A stretch of DNA of 64,000 nt from Neocallimastix lanati (nom. inval.) (GCA_016946835.1 JACVTC010000229.1:1-64000), one strand, 5' to 3'; numbered from the stretch's first letter, positions 31,721 to 45,998 are shown. Notes: a model not told the origin generated them from the sequence alone. Translations and numbers: made by a program.

Positions 31721-34700
31721 CTATATTTATATAAATAAATATAAATAAATTTATAATTTATATTAAATTAGATATTATCATTTTTATATATTTAAAAAAA
31801 TATAAAAAAAAAAAAACTCAGCATATATTTATAAAGTTTTATATTAATAATTATAAATAAATTATAAAAATCCAAATATATAATTAATACTCATAATGAG
31901 TAATTTTAAATCTTAATTTCAATATTATCTATAAAATAACTATAATAATAATATAAAGCTTTACCTAAATATTATTTTTTAAAAATATAAAGAACAATAT
32001 TATTATTAAAAAAATATTTTTGTTAGATGTTTGTTTTTGCTTTTTTTTTTTTTGTTTTTTTTTTTTTTTTATTTTTGTTTCCCTTTTTAATAATTTTTAT
32101 AATTTTAATAAAATAATGAAATTAAAATAATATTACGATTATTTAATGTTATTTTTGTGTATATATAAAGTTTTGTTATTTGGTTGTTTGTTTGTTTTTA
32201 ATTGCTAAATATTAATCAAAATATTTATTATGAATATTAAAAAAAAAAAAACTACAAAATCGATTTAAGTAGTTTCAATAGTTTATTGATATTTAAATAG
32301 GGTTGTTAATAAAAAAAAAATAGTGTAATATCAATATAAACAAGTTAAATATAAAAAAAAAAGACAGAAAAAAAAAATATTATTTCTAAATTTTTCTTCT
32401 TCCTTTTTTTTTTTTTTTTTTTTTTATATTTAAATAATGTATTAATTTTAACTATTTTTTTCTTTATTTATAAATAGTGTAATAATGATGAAGAGAAAAA
32501 AATATAAATAAAAAAAAATTTTTAAATAATAAATTTCATGAATCTTTATTTATCTCTTATATTAAATTACATACTATTATATTATTAACTATATTTAATA
32601 AAAAAAAATTTTTTTTTTTTTCTTTATAATTACTTGAATTTAATAATTTATAATGTATTATTTATTACTTATTATTTATTAATAATACTCTTTGTATTAT
32701 TATTTATTTATTTATTTATTATTCAATTATTATTCATTTTTAATTATTTATGATTTATTATTATTTATTATTTATTATTTATTATTTATTACTTAATAAA
32801 TTATTCTTTTTATTATTATTTATTATTTATTTATTATTTATTCAATTATAAAATAAAAAATTTAAATTAATAATTAAAAATTGTAATAATTAAAAATTGT
32901 AATAATTAATAAGACTTTTAAAAAATAATAAAAAATTAATTATTTATTAATTATTAATAAATGTACCTTTTTCGAATAGTACAATAATAATATATTAGAT
33001 CTAACATTTTCAATAGATGATATATATGATATATATTAAAAGTATATTATAATTATACATAACAACCGGTCCATATATTTATATAATATATTAATAATAT
33101 ATTATACCATATATTGGTTAATACGTATTAAAAATAAAAAACAAAAATTATACCTTCATTTCTATGCTTTATTTAATTATATATTAATATTACTAAATTG
33201 AATTGGAAAATGTCTAAATAAATGTTGACTCTACTCTATATACTGCAATAGCTGAAAATCTATGTTTCTAATATATTATATTTATATTGCAATATATTAT
33301 TAATTTTATCGATTTTTTAAAAAATATTAATATTTACTATAAAAAAATGTTTTTATGTATAATTTTTAAATTTTTTAAAAAAATTTAAAAGAAAAAAAAT
33401 TGCTGACTTTGTTTTTAATTCATTATAATGATAATATATATATTAATTAACTATCCATATATTATATCCATATATTATATTAGTATTTATAAATTTAAAT
33501 AAATTAAAATAATTAAAGAATAAATATTTTTTTTTATTATTTCATATAATTATTTATGCGGTAAGATTTATTACAAAAAAAATAAAAGTATTGGATAAAT
33601 TAAAGAAATATATAGCTTATATATTTGTTAAGACTAATAAAAGTATTACATAAAATAATTCTCAATTATAATATTATATTATACAGTATTATATAGTATT
33701 GCATTGTTTAATCAATTGAAATATATTGAAAATATATTTAATATATTATATATTTTCTATTATACAATTTTAATATAAGATAAAGTTTATTCTTTTTGTT
33801 TTTTATACTATTCATTATACTTTGTTCACACCAAAAATTAAAAATTACAGCAAATGTTGTATCACCATGATTATTATACTAATGATATTATATCACTAAT
33901 ATATTAAAATCAATAATAAATAATATTAAAAATTGTTTTATTTAACGATAATATATAAATGTATATTGTAATATATTGCTTTTATAATATATATATTTAT
34001 TAACCAAAAAACTTTATTTCTTTAGATATAAGATATATGATGATAATATGATTATAATACATCTCACAATACATACAATATATATTATTGCTTTATATTA
34101 TTTTTATATTATTTTTTTATTATTTATTTCTTTATTTTTTTTTGATACAAATTTATTAAATTAAAAAAACAAATATTAATTTTATATTAAATTAATAATT
34201 TGTAATTTTTTTATAAAAAAATTTTTAAATTATTAATTTATAAAATGAACCATTTTCTCTTAAATTTATGATTTATACACATATAAGCATGTGATACCTG
34301 ATATGTAAATATATTTTTTTTTTTGTTTTTTTATTACAAAAATAATTCTTTTCGGGAGATAAATTAAGATATGTAATATTAAAAATAATAATATAAATTT
34401 TTTTTTTTATTTATTTTTTTTTTTTAAATTTAATCCTAATTTAAATAATAATTAATAAAATATAAATAATAAATAAAATATAAATAATAAATAAAATATA
34501 AATAATTAATAAAATATAAATAATTAATAAAATATAAATAATAAATAAAATATAAATAATAAATAAAATATAAATAATAAATAAAATAAATAAATAAATA
34601 AATAAATAAAAATTAATATTAAAAATAATAAGCAGTACTTCATTCAAAACAAAATAAAATGATACCCGGTTAAACAATGGTAAAATAATAAACCATTAAT

Positions 34701-35020
34701 AAAATATTTAATGATGCCTTTTCACCTTTTCATTAATCTTTTTATTTTTTTTTTATTAAATATACAAATATTTATATAAAATTATAATATAGTTTAGTTA
34801 ATACTTTAGAATTGTAATTTATTAAGAAAATAATTTATATATTTATCAAATTAGTGATAATAATGATTTAAGAATATATATATTTCCACTAAAATAATTT
34901 GGAATTTACTCGATTTTTTTTTTCCTTTTTTTTTTTTTTTAATTAAAAATATTATTTATTTCTCATTAAAAAGTTAAATGTATCTTTGATTTTACTATTC
35001 TTATAAAATAAAATAAAAAT
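31721..35020. other. AT-rich intergenic region, no gene
   Basis: Holds the presumed promoter and 5' untranslated region of the CCCH gene at its left end. TTATT/TTTATT minisatellite occurs at 32,650-32,850, poly-T tracts throughout, and AAATAAAATATAAAT tandem units at 34,440-34,615. No coding frame of normal composition was found. Confidence 0.7.
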
Positions 35021-35021
35021 A

Positions 35022-35093
35022 ATGGGTCAATTGAAAGAACAAGCTATTGCTGAAGGCTTAACCTGTGATGACCTTTTGTTCAGGAGAAGTTAA
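35022..35093 (+). CDS. Possible small ORF or first exon (23 residues)
   Basis: A short frame with normal composition: MGQLKEQAIAEGLTCDDLLF plus three residues, then stop. It follows an A-rich AAATAAAAATA leader like those of the host genes. The surrounding 1.5 kb on both sides is low-complexity, so the balanced amino-acid content stands out. It may be a true small gene, the first exon of a gene whose other exons I cannot see, or a fragment left by rearrangement. Function unknown. Confidence 0.3.
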   Translation: MGQLKEQAIAEGLTCDDLLFRRS

Positions 35094-36816
35094 ATTAATT
35101 TAATTTAAAACTCTAAAATATACATATATATAATGATAATAATTATATTAATAGGAATAATAAAAATAATATGAATAATAAAGATAAAATAAAATAAAAT
35201 AATAAATAGAAATAATCATTAGAATTATAAATAATAATAATAATAATAAATAATTATAAATAATAATAATTAGAATTATAAATAATAATAATAATTAATA
35301 AATAATAAATAATAATAATAATAATTAATAAATAATAAATAATAATAATAATAATTAATAAATAATAAATAATAAATAATAATAATAATAATTAATAAAT
35401 AATAATTAATTATTAATAGTAATAAATAATAATAATAATAATTAATAATATAATAATTATAATAATAATAATAATTATCATTAATAGTAATAAATAATAA
35501 TAATTAATAATAATAATAATAAATAATAGTAATAAATAATAAATAAAATAAAAACTTTTAATGTTACATTAAAATAAAAAAACTTTTTATTATAAAAATT
35601 TCTAAACTTTAAAACAAATTAATAAATTTATATTAAATAATTATTCACTGAATATTTATTTGTTAAATTTTAATTTTATAACCGAAACACTTGATCGTAC
35701 ATTTAAGATAAAATCGTTCATATGAATTTTTTATTTTTATTATTTTTATTGTTTTTATTGTTTTTGTTGTTATAATATTTATTATTGTTATTATTTTTAT
35801 TTTTCCTTCATTATAGATTTATAGATTTAGTATAGTATATTTAATTTTAAGAAAATAATAATAATAATAATAATTAAAATTATTTAACATTAAATTGTGG
35901 ATCTTAAAAAAATTTAAAAGATAGTAATAAATAATTGAAAAATAGTTCTGAAACGATTACTATTATATAATTACTAATTATTTATTCTAACCCAAGAATA
36001 ATTATTAGAATTAGTATTATTTATGTTGTTGTTAAAGATATACTGAATAAAAAAAAGAAAAAAATTAAATATTGTTTATATCGCTACTTACAAAAATTTA
36101 TATATAACTTTTAACCTTTTTCATAATTATTTATTATTATTTATAATTTTATTGAAGGATAAATACATATATTAAATAATAAATAATATTATAATTATAT
36201 AACATTATATACTATACAGGAAAAATTTTAAATGGTATTAATGATGTAAAAAAAAAAAAAATTTTTTACTATTTTATTATTTTATTATTTTTATTTTAAT
36301 TTTTATTATTATTTTTATATTTATATTCTTTTTTACTTTTACTGTTATTCTCAATTTTTTTTTTTAGACAGGGAAGAGAATACACTTTCATAAATTTATA
36401 CTATTATTCTCAAAATATATATAAAAATTACTACATATAGAATTTATCTCTATTACTTCTCTCTTTATGTATCTAATTAGTTTTTATTATTAAACTTTTT
36501 TTTTTTATACTATAAATATTCATTTATATATGACGTTTTAATGTATAGTGTTAAACCAAACAAAAAAAAATATACATAGATATAAATTTATATTTTTTGT
36601 ATTGTTACTTTTTTTTTCTATTATTAATAGATAATATAAATCTTTTTAAAATTTCTGATACTTCATAATTATTTAAAAAAGTTAGAATAAGAGTTTAAGA
36701 GAAAAAACAAATATTTTTTGTTTTATCTGTATATAATTAAAATCTATTATTATATATATGAATTTACATTTTTTTTTTTTTTAAAAAAAAGACATTAGTA
36801 AATATATGATAAAAAG

Positions 36817-36849
<33 letters not shown>

Positions 36850-37942
36850 TATATATTTTAATTTCAAAGAAAATTTTAGAATAGCAAAATAATGCTATTC
36901 AAGTTTAAAAAATGTTTCTTCTATATTTCAGTATAATGAATGATTTTATTATTAAATAAAATGTTTAAAGGTTAGGTAAAATATAATAATTATAAGCTTG
37001 TGTAACATTATTTTTTTTTAGCATTAAATCAAAAAAAAATTAAAAAAGTCCGTTTTTCTCAAATATTTTATTAAAAATAAAAAATTTTTTTTTTTAAATA
37101 AATTTCCTTATTTGGTAAAGTGTTTTAAAACTTTTTTTCATTTTTTAAAATTGCTGATACATTGCTAATAAATATGAGAGTACTTGATATAATATATAAT
37201 TTATGATTAATATATATTTATACATATAATAATATAATAATAAAATATAAAGTATAATTGAAATAGGATTAAGAAAAAAAAAAGTCTCCATAGTTTACAG
37301 TTGTACAATCATATATTAATTTAATCATTTAAATAATTAACATTATATTAAGGCAGTAAGCTTAAATAAATTATATTTCATTTTAAACTTTATTATCTTA
37401 TGAATCATTTTTTTTTTTTTTTTTTTTTAGGAGAATGAAGAGAAGATAAAAATGAAAGAATAATACAGAATTAATATTAAATAATAAATGAAAAAGTAAT
37501 AATAAAAAGAAATAAATAATAAATAATTGAATAATTAAAAGAGTATTTATTAATAAATCATAAATCATAAATCATATATCATATATCATAAATAATAAAT
37601 AATAAATAATAAATAATAAATAATAAATAATAGATAATAAATAATAAATAATAAATAATAAATAATAAATAATAAATAATAAATAATAAATAATATATAA
37701 TATATAATATATAATAAATAATTAAATAATAAATAATAATTGAATAATAAATAATTAAATAATAAATAAATTGAATAATTAATTAGTAATAATAAATAAT
37801 AAATTAGAAATAAGTAATTTGGAATAATAAAAAAAGAAATAATAATTAAATAATATAAAGATGAGTCATTTTTATTTTAATCTCAGATAAAACAAATAAA
37901 CAATTTTTTTTTTTTTTTTTTTTTTTAATTTTAGTAACAATT
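35094..37942. repeat. AT-rich region with AAT minisatellites
   Basis: No gene. AAT/AATAAT arrays lie at 35,210-35,545 and 37,480-37,830 (units around ATAATAA with a few ATCATA variants). Poly-T tracts occur near 36,765, 36,820 and 37,410. Confidence 0.75.
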
Positions 37943-38410
37943 AAGTCTTTTCATTTTTATCCTAGTTAGCTATTGGGGATCCGGACTAACACACTTAGAG
38001 TTTCTGGATCGACCTCGCGACTACTTCCTGAATTTATATGAGGTGATTTTTGGTATCCCAGGATATTTTCCCCTATAAATGAAGCTGCTGATCGTTCTAC
38101 ATGGTAAATAATCCTGTTACTTGACTATATAATTGCTAGTATAGAGAACACTTGATCTATGAGAGGATTAGTGTAGTTGTTTCTCCCTTGGTGATGGTTC
38201 ATGAGATCACTGAAAAGAAGCCCCATCATAACGAGGCGGCCCCTAGGTAATACCTATTCTATTAGTCTTTTTTAAAGAGAAATCTATGTCGATACCGAAA
38301 TTTTATGGCAAAAAATATAATGAGAGCCTGATACGTTTAAGGGAAAGAGAGACTGGAGGCCCATTGTTCTCCACTTTCGTTAGTTAAAGTCTAAAAAAAA
38401 GAAAAAAAAA
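37943..38410 (+). mobile_element. tRNA-derived SINE, family 2, copy A (468 bp)
   Basis: Starts AAGTCTTTTC.TTTTTATCCTAG and ends in an A-rich tail. The head has Pol III boxes: A-box-like TAGTTAGCTATTGG near 37,963 and B-box-like GGATCGACCTC at 38,005-38,015. It aligns along its whole length with copy B (55,644-56,111), for example CTGAATTTATATG, TATAATTGCTA.TATAGAGA and GATACCGAAA. A fragment is at 48.4 kb. No coding. The copies are roughly three quarters identical by eye, so the family is not very recent. Copy B keeps better Pol III boxes. Confidence 0.75.
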
Positions 38411-38556
38411 ATCATAATTAAAAAAATACTTGTTTAATAAAAAAATTTATAATATTTTGCTTATTTAGTGGTAATAATAATAAAAGGATTACTCATAATT
38501 AAAATTATTTTATTTAATAAGAATTAATTATTAATCCATTATTCATTAATTACTCT

Positions 38557-38602
<46 letters not shown>

Positions 38603-39327
38603 AGAATATATAATTTATAATTAATATATATATGTATATTAAATTTATTAATGTAGATAATGTTATTAATTTATTCACAAATGATTAATGAATTATTGGA
38701 TTTATTAAAAAATTACTATATATATATATAAATTAGTGAATTATACTAGTTGTTTAATACAATAATTTTGGAAGTGACTGTGATGTGACCATTTTTCTTT
38801 TCACATTGAAAATTTACACCATTCTTGAGAATTATGTATTTCTTTGTTTTTTTTAAAAAAAAAAGAACTTCAAAACCTTTATAAAAAAAAAAATTTAAAT
38901 TTTAATAATATTACTATTAATCATAATTATTAGCATTTTAATTGTTATTTATAATTTTATTTTATATTAATTTATTTTTATTCTCATTTTTATTATTATT
39001 TCTATAATTATTAAAATTATTATTTATATATATATTTTTTTTATTTTATTATTTTATTATTATTTAGTCTATATTTAATAATAAATATAATTTTATAATT
39101 AAATATTAATAAATAGTAATTTTTTAATTCGTATTGGTTAATACTTTACAATATATAATATTGATGAATAATCAATATCATAGATGTAATATGATAAAAT
39201 TTAATATGTCCTTTATTGATTAATTAATTATTTAATTATTAATTAAATTATTCTGTCATCATTACCATCATTTTAATAATAATAATAATAAAAAAAAATT
39301 CATTAAATGTATTAATAAATATTATTA

Positions 39328-39358
<31 letters not shown>

Positions 39359-39446
39359 TTTTTTTTTTTGGAACTTAAATTAAATATTTTTAGTGATGTA
39401 AATGATAAACAATACTATTAAAAAAGAATTTTTATTTTTATTTTTA

Positions 39447-39481
<35 letters not shown>

Positions 39482-39580
39482 ATTTTAGGTAATTACAGAT
39501 AATTTTATACTAATATAGAAATCGATGATGTCTAGCATCATATCTCTTTTTATTATGGCTTATAAATGGAAGTTGGTAAA
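38411..39580. other. AT-rich spacer, no gene
   Basis: Poly-T at 38,563-38,599, ATT runs near 39,330-39,370 and an AT dinucleotide run near 39,450-39,478. No supported feature. Confidence 0.7.
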
Positions 39581-39587
39581 AATACAT

Positions 39588-39768
39588 ATTGTAATAGTGA
39601 ATATATAAAGTAGTAATTATAAAATAATAGTAATAGTGAATATATAAAATAGTAATTATAAAATAATAGTAATAGTGAATATATATAAAGTAATAATTAT
39701 AAAATAAGAGTAATAGTAAATATATAAAATAATAATTATAAAATAATAATAATAGTGAATATATATGA
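39588..39768. repeat. Four tandem ~45-bp units
   Basis: The unit GTAATAGTGAATATATAAA followed by a GTAATTATAAAATAATA segment repeats about four times with small changes, then decays. Confidence 0.8.
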
Positions 39769-39769
39769 A

Positions 39770-40210
39770 TAAAATAACAATGAACATAAATAATATCAAT
39801 AAATAAAAGATAACAAAAATTAATAAAGAAAATTAGAGAGAATAATTAATAATTAATAGTAGTGGTGAATAATGAATAATAGATAATAACAATGAATAAT
39901 ATAAAATTATGTTAATATTTATAGTTTTAATAGTAAAGATATCATAGTAATAATTAAAAATAATTATAGTTATGGATATATTCATAATTAATTTCCAATT
40001 AAATATATAGATATTTTGAAAAAGATGTGAATTTAAATAGAATATTATTGTCTTAATGAAATTAGCTTTATAATTATTATTACTTTATTAATTCATATGG
40101 ATATTAATACAAAAATAAAATTATTATTATTATTATTATTATTAATATTATTTTTTTTTAAATATTTTATTATTATTTATTGTTAATTCTGTAGATAGTT
40201 ATAAAAATGG
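39770..40210. other. AT-rich spacer, no gene
   Basis: ATA/ATT-rich sequence with a short ATT run near 40,120-40,145. Nothing else seen. Confidence 0.65.
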
Positions 40211-40475
40211 AAGGGTTGCAGAAAGCTTCATTTCGGAAAATGTGGCTTTTAGAAAATGTAATAAATAAATTTTATAGTGCCAAATTAGGCTTCAAAGATT
40301 TTTATAATTATTAAATTTTTTATGTTTATTTTTTTTTAAAAAAAAATATTCTATATACTATAAATTAAAATTAAAAATTTTATATATCTTTAAAATAAGT
40401 TGGGATGTTGCATTTCGGAACATGACTTTATATAAAAAGTGGGGGTTCTTAAATAAACCGAGGCTTGAATTATAT
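40211..40475. other. Segment with repeated CATTTCGGAA motifs
   Basis: The motif TTCATTTCGGAAAA occurs at 40,227-40,240 and CATTTCGGAA again at 40,411-40,420. The same motif recurs three to four times at 63,550-63,630. Short GC-richer patches surround each. It may be the remnant of one dispersed repeat family or of a terminal-inverted DNA element. No coding. Confidence 0.4.
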
Positions 40476-40959
40476 TCAATAAATAAATATTCTAATATTT
40501 TTTATTAGAATAATTAAAAAAAAAAAAATTTAATTTTAAAGACTTTAATATTTTTTGTTAATAGTTAATAAATATATAATATTTAATTTTAAAGATATAT
40601 TTTAATATTTTTTGTTAAAATAATAAAAAAAATTAATAATTATTTTTAAAAATATATTTTAATATTTTTTGTTAAATACAACACTTAATTATATTTTTTA
40701 TATTTTGATGTTAAGGTCTTGAGATTTAACTTATTTTATTTATTATTAAAGTTCTATTGAATAATAAAATTTATCTAATACAACATGTATAATGCATAAT
40801 GTAAATGTAAATATTTATCAAGCCACTATATATTACTACATGTATAACCATTAATAAATCTATTGTCATACTAAATATTTATAAATTATATTATAAATTA
40901 AATAAGATGAACTTTATTTCTAATACTCGTCCTCTGAAGTTTAGCATATTAAAATTCTT

Positions 40960-41500
40960 ATAATATGGATTCTTTAAATTTCTTCATGGCGTTAGTATTC
41001 AAGTATTTTGTGAATCCATCCGCTAGATTGTCTTTAGACACAATATTTTTTAAATATACTTTGTTATAAGTTCTCTTACACGATGATATCTTATTTCGAT
41101 GTGTTTAGATTGATTATAATTAAGAAACCAATTGTTGAAAAAAAAATTGTTGAAAAAACCAATTCTTGATCTACTTGTGTTTCTTCATCTCCTCCAAAGT
41201 CTGCATCTCCAAAAGCACTTATAGTAGAGTCTCTTGTATAGCTTAAAAACCAGAAGTTTGGCTTTACCTTTTAAATATCTAAATACTTTTTTTTTAAAAG
41301 ATTAAACCAATCTTTTATATGTTGAATTTTTTTTTTTGGCCTCTTTTTTTTTTTTTTTTTGATGCTTTGTTAACAGCAAACAAGGATATCTGATCTAGCA
41401 CATATTCCTATGTATAGTAGACTTCCTATTGCTTGTTTATATTTTGTGAAATTAATAGGTTTTTTTTTTTTTTTGTAGTTCTTTAATTTTTTCAGGAATC
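40960..41500 (-). pseudogene. Ty1/copia RT-RNase H fossil
   Basis: Coding traces on the minus strand match the end of a Ty1/copia pol. An AIGSLLYI...ARSDI segment is followed by AFGDADFGGD, then SKHIEIRYHRVRE and a DNLADGFTK block. In copia elements these are the conserved RT end, the RNase H aspartate region and the RNase H C-terminus. They occur here in the right order within about 500 bp. The copy is broken, with several interruptions, and no LTR was recognised. Old remnant. Confidence 0.75.
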
Positions 41501-43726
41501 AACGCGAACGAACGTTTATTTTTGTTACTAATACTATTGTAGTTTTTTTAGGACATAATTAAGGCTATAACTATTATATAGCTTAACTATAAACTTATTA
41601 TCTATTAAGCCTATATCTATATCAAGCAACAATTCAAAGATAATAGAATTAATATAATCTATAATAAGATTCTTACAGTTGCTACGGATTTTAGTCTTAT
41701 CTTCAGCGGGTGTCTTTTTTATTGGGTATAATACGATTACCTATAACAATAATATTTTAAACCTAATACCTTTATAAACTCGGTTATTGTTACCGATAGA
41801 CCATTAGTTGACTACATTTTCCACATACTAAGACTGAGGATAAACAGTTTTTTAATATTATATTTACTAATAGTCATATACAAGGGGTTCTTGTTTTATC
41901 CTATTGCATATCAATCTTTGAGTAACCATCCTTTTTGTTGTAGCTTAGTTTGTTACTATCATTGATTAGCACTTTATCTATCAATAATATTCCTTTAATG
42001 ATACCTTATTGAACTTGTACTTACTACTATTAGTATCATAATTATCAATTAGTTGATAGGTTAGGATCAACTAATACTATCATTATTTTCTTCATATTTA
42101 CTATTTTTTGCTGTTAATATATTCTATTTTCTGATATACATGTTCTTGATCTACCATTATCGTATTATAGCTATAACTTTTCTTGATATTTATATCTTAA
42201 AATATCGCTATCATATTAAATCCAGATACTAACAGAATACTTAGAACTTGTTCTATTACTATTATTGGTAAATGGATAGAATATACTAGAACTATTACCA
42301 TTAGATATATAACTTAAGCCTGTAATTTAAGTAGAATATAAGCTATGATTTAATTAGAATAAAATTTATATTTATTATTTTATATAATTATTAGATTATA
42401 AACTTTATGAAATCGTTAGAATATATTACGTTATATATCTTTTAATTAGAATATACCTATTTTATATTCTATCAGAACATTAACTGATTTTTTTTTATTG
42501 GTGAATACATTTATAGTAAGAGTGAATATGAACATCATGAAGAAAGTAAATCCTAAACCACAGGAAGTCCTTGATATTCTGTTCAACAATTGGTACGTTG
42601 TTAATCTGATATACGACTGCTAAATATCTACAGGGTACCTATCTGTCGGTATACGACTATAATTCAATTAGACGGTCGTTGCAATGAAATTTGTAAGAGA
42701 TATATATAATCATGAACATGATCCTGAAGATGATGATAAGATCTAACCACTAACTACCAGTTCTTGATTTAAATTATTATAAATAGATATTAATAGTATT
42801 GTAAGAATAGCTTAAATAGATAATAAATAAGATTTAATATATAAGACATAGAATTAGATATTCGTTTATTAATTGCATGAATAATATAAATAAATAACCA
42901 ATATCTTGGGCTTGTGTTATCATTATCTAAATATAATAGATATTCGAAGATATAGCGTATATATACCACCATAATATAGCTATAATCTAACAAAGAATAA
43001 GTCGTGGAAGAGATCGCTAAGTTAAATTAATGGCTTAAATATTTAGATTATATCTAAGAAGATATTTAAAGATAACTATATTTAATAAAAATATCTAATT
43101 TATTGACCATTTTAGAGTTATTTATATAGAGATAGTATAAGCCTTTGTTATTAATAGTTTATCTAAATGGATAGTAAAGTTCAAATATATGGCTTATTAT
43201 ATATTTAATAAGATAATCCTAGGTACTTGTCTATAGTAAGCTTAGAACTAGGCTTTTAAATAACTTAGTTTATTATAAAGATACTATCTTTTTAAGATAC
43301 TAATTGCTACTATACAGAGTTATCTAGAGAATGGTTAATAGATGTATCGATAATCATATTATATAGCTATTCTTATAAGCCTAGAAGTGTTAATATCTGA
43401 TAGTATATTTCTTTATGATTTTAGTACGATATAACTATAGATTATAATAAGAATATCAACTTTAGATATACAGAGAATAGTACTAAGTTATAAGTATTCC
43501 AATAATAATAATCTAAATCAAATAATTATAATCTATATTTTGCTATATTACTTAACTAGAAATAATCGAACGTTTCTAATATTGGCCTATTAAGATAGAT
43601 TGCTAAAGTAGCTATATCGTTATATACTAAACTACAATATTATTAGGTAAATCATAAATATACCACTATTTAATGTAATAAGCTATTCTTAGTTAGAGAT
43701 AACTTAATTTATAGATTATATTATAT
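41500..43726. other. Compositionally distinct block, no assignable gene
   Basis: Unlike its neighbours this 2.2-kb block lacks homopolymers and is rich in CTA, TAG and ATA words. Open stretches exist (for example about 58 codons on the minus strand near 41,540-41,715, including PAEDKTKIRSNC). None matches a family I know, and stops are frequent. A GC-richer patch at 42,500-42,750 is similar. It may be upstream coding of the copia fossil, heavily mutated. The LTR element that follows seems to have inserted into it, since 47,109-47,930 has the same texture. Confidence 0.45.
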
Positions 43727-44112
43727 TGATATAAAACAAATACGTGTAGTAACATATTTGTATATTTAATATTAATTATTAAATATTAAATTTATATCTT
43801 TTTGATAATAATTATTTTATTTTATTTTATTTTATTTCAATATGTATTATTATAATAATTATAATACTTTAATTCATATAAAATTTATATAGTTCTATAT
43901 ATTAGAATATATAATTAATATATTACCTATTTCTTATAAATAGATTAAATTATTTATATTAGAAATAGAGAACTCTCTTGTAAAATTTTTAGGAATTAGA
44001 ATTAATATTTTAATTGTACGAATATTATAATTTTATTAATAAAATTTACTAAACTACCATTATTTAAAACCCACTGCTTATAAATTATTGCACATAAAAG
44101 TTCCGCATATCA
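43727..44112 (+). repeat. 5' LTR of the 43.7-47.1 kb element
   Basis: 386 bp, TGATATAAAAC...CATATCA, matched by the copy at 46,723-47,108 over its full length with scattered single-base and short indel differences. Confidence 0.85.
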
Positions 44113-44117
44113 AAAAT

Positions 44118-44135
44118 TGGTGGAAATATCGGGGA
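44118..44135 (+). promoter_or_regulatory. Primer-binding site of the LTR element
   Basis: TGGTGGAAATATCGGGGA starts five bases after the 5' LTR, the expected place for tRNA priming of reverse transcription. The complement ends ...CCACCA as a mature tRNA would. The same site, with one change, is at 7,028-7,045 on the minus strand. Confidence 0.65.
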
Positions 44136-44663
44136 TGTGCTGTGTAAAAAGTAATTTATAAGTAGTGGTGTTTAGTAATTTTGTTAATTAATTATAAATC
44201 CGTATATATTTACATAAATTCTCTTCAGTTAGGATTAATTAAAATACACTGTTTAGGATATAAATTTTTAATTTTTTTTTATTGGCTATTTATAATTATT
44301 TTATTTTTTTGGTGAAGAGAGAGTTATGTATTATATATATTTCCATTCATTTTAGTATAGTTTAAATAAATTGTTTTAAAATAAATAAATATTAATAAGT
44401 ATTAGGAAAAATTTATAATTATATTAAATAATAATAATGATAAAAAAAAAAAAAAATAATAATAATACATATATATATATATAAATATATATATATATAA
44501 TATTAAATATTAATAACGAATAACTGCGTAATTAATTAATTGGAAATAAAATGTCAGGTACCGGTTCCCTCAGAAGTACAAGTTCGGGTAAGTTAACGTT
44601 GATACTAGAATCCTCCCTAGAATTGGTGGTTTATATAGAGATGCTGAAATCTGAAAATTTAGA

Positions 44664-45113
44664 ATGAATGATTGGTTTTGTAGAGAGGGAGTTGTTACAA
44701 TAGAAAATAAGTTTAGTTATATTATTACCGCTGCTGAAGATGTTATCATCCCGTCACTAAGAGAAGAACAGGTTAGACTTAATAGAGTTCCTACCTTAGA
44801 TGTGTTGCCCTTATCAAAAAGAAGTATTGGAGAGAAAATAAAAAAAATAGATAAGTTAAGACAGTTAAAAAGGATAATCATTGAACCTAACGAAACAGTA
44901 TTTGATTTTAATATAAGATATTTGGAACTTTACGACCAGTTGGAAACTCAAGATAAAGTATCATTTTCTGTCATTGATTATGAAAATTCTTTAAGACCAA
45001 GGTTCCAGATTTACGAACGAGTAGTAATGGCAGAAACCAGTACTATTGAAGAAGCCTGTAATTTAGCAGAAAAATATGAAAATATATTAAAGAAATCTCA
45101 ACTGGAGAAATGA
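44664..45113 (+). CDS. Gag-like capsid region of the LTR element
   Basis: A 149-codon frame with the helical capsid pattern seen in the other gags of this window (LKRIIIEPNETVFDF, then YLELYDQLE, VIDYENSLRP and EEACNLAEKYE). Zinc-knuckle-like coding follows near 45,330-45,375. Further Asn-rich gag-like sequence lies beyond. Part of a fossil. Confidence 0.75.
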   Translation: MNDWFCREGVVTIENKFSYIITAAEDVIIPSLREEQVRLNRVPTLDVLPLSKRSIGEKIKKIDKLRQLKRIIIEPNETVFDFNIRYLELYDQLETQDKVSFSVIDYENSLRPRFQIYERVVMAETSTIEEACNLAEKYENILKKSQLEK

Positions 45114-45807
45114 AAGAAGTTTATATGATTATAATAATTATTCATCTATTAAGCAACCAATTGTTACTTCTATTAATAGTACTAATAATTCATGGAATAA
45201 AAATGTTATGAATTTTAAGAACTTGAGGAATACTTCTATAAATATGCCTTCTAATGCTATTAATAAAGTTAATTATAATATCTCAAATAATTACAATAAT
45301 GTAAATAAAATGAGGCATTTACAAATTAAAACTTGTTTCTTTTTGTGATAAGCCTGGTCATCTTACTAAGAATTGATCCGACTTGGCCAAAATAAAGCAA
45401 GATCATAATTTTTCTAATTACATCAATTCTCCCAAAAACTATTTTACTACTACTAGACGAAGTAAAGATGATAGATATGCATCACTAATTAAAGCTAAAG
45501 GAAATTTCAAAAATAATAATAATAATAATATAGATATTAATAACATCAATATAATTTAGGGGTTAGGGTTGGAAATTATGATAATATTAGTGATAATAAT
45601 ATATCCTACAATATAATAAATCGGAAAATTTTAAAACCGAAATTAAATAATAATTCAACAATTAACAATAGTAACAAGAATAATAATTATAAAGGAAATG
45701 GCAGTAGTAAATATATAAATAGTATTTGAAAAAATTAATGAGAGAATATAATTAGGAATATTTTAAATAATAACATTTTAAATAATATACAGAACTTGGC
45801 TAAGAAC

Positions 45808-45919
<112 letters not shown>

Positions 45920-45998
45920 ACATCTATAATAATAAAATTAATAATAATAAAAATGATAATAATAAAACGTAATAAATGCGGAACAAAATAAATTAAAC

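Noticed and set aside
34441-34677. 78-codon Ile/Tyr-rich frame
   Set aside because: It is the translation of a tandem AAATAAAATATAAAT repeat.
18580-38075. Shared 12-mer TATCCCAGGATA between the 18.5-kb SINE and SINE copy A as evidence of common origin
   Set aside because: The 12-mer is nearly palindromic, and the two elements are otherwise unlike and oppositely oriented there.
42790-42993. 67-codon frame in the distinct block
   Set aside because: No domain or conservation cue; similar frames occur by chance in this composition.
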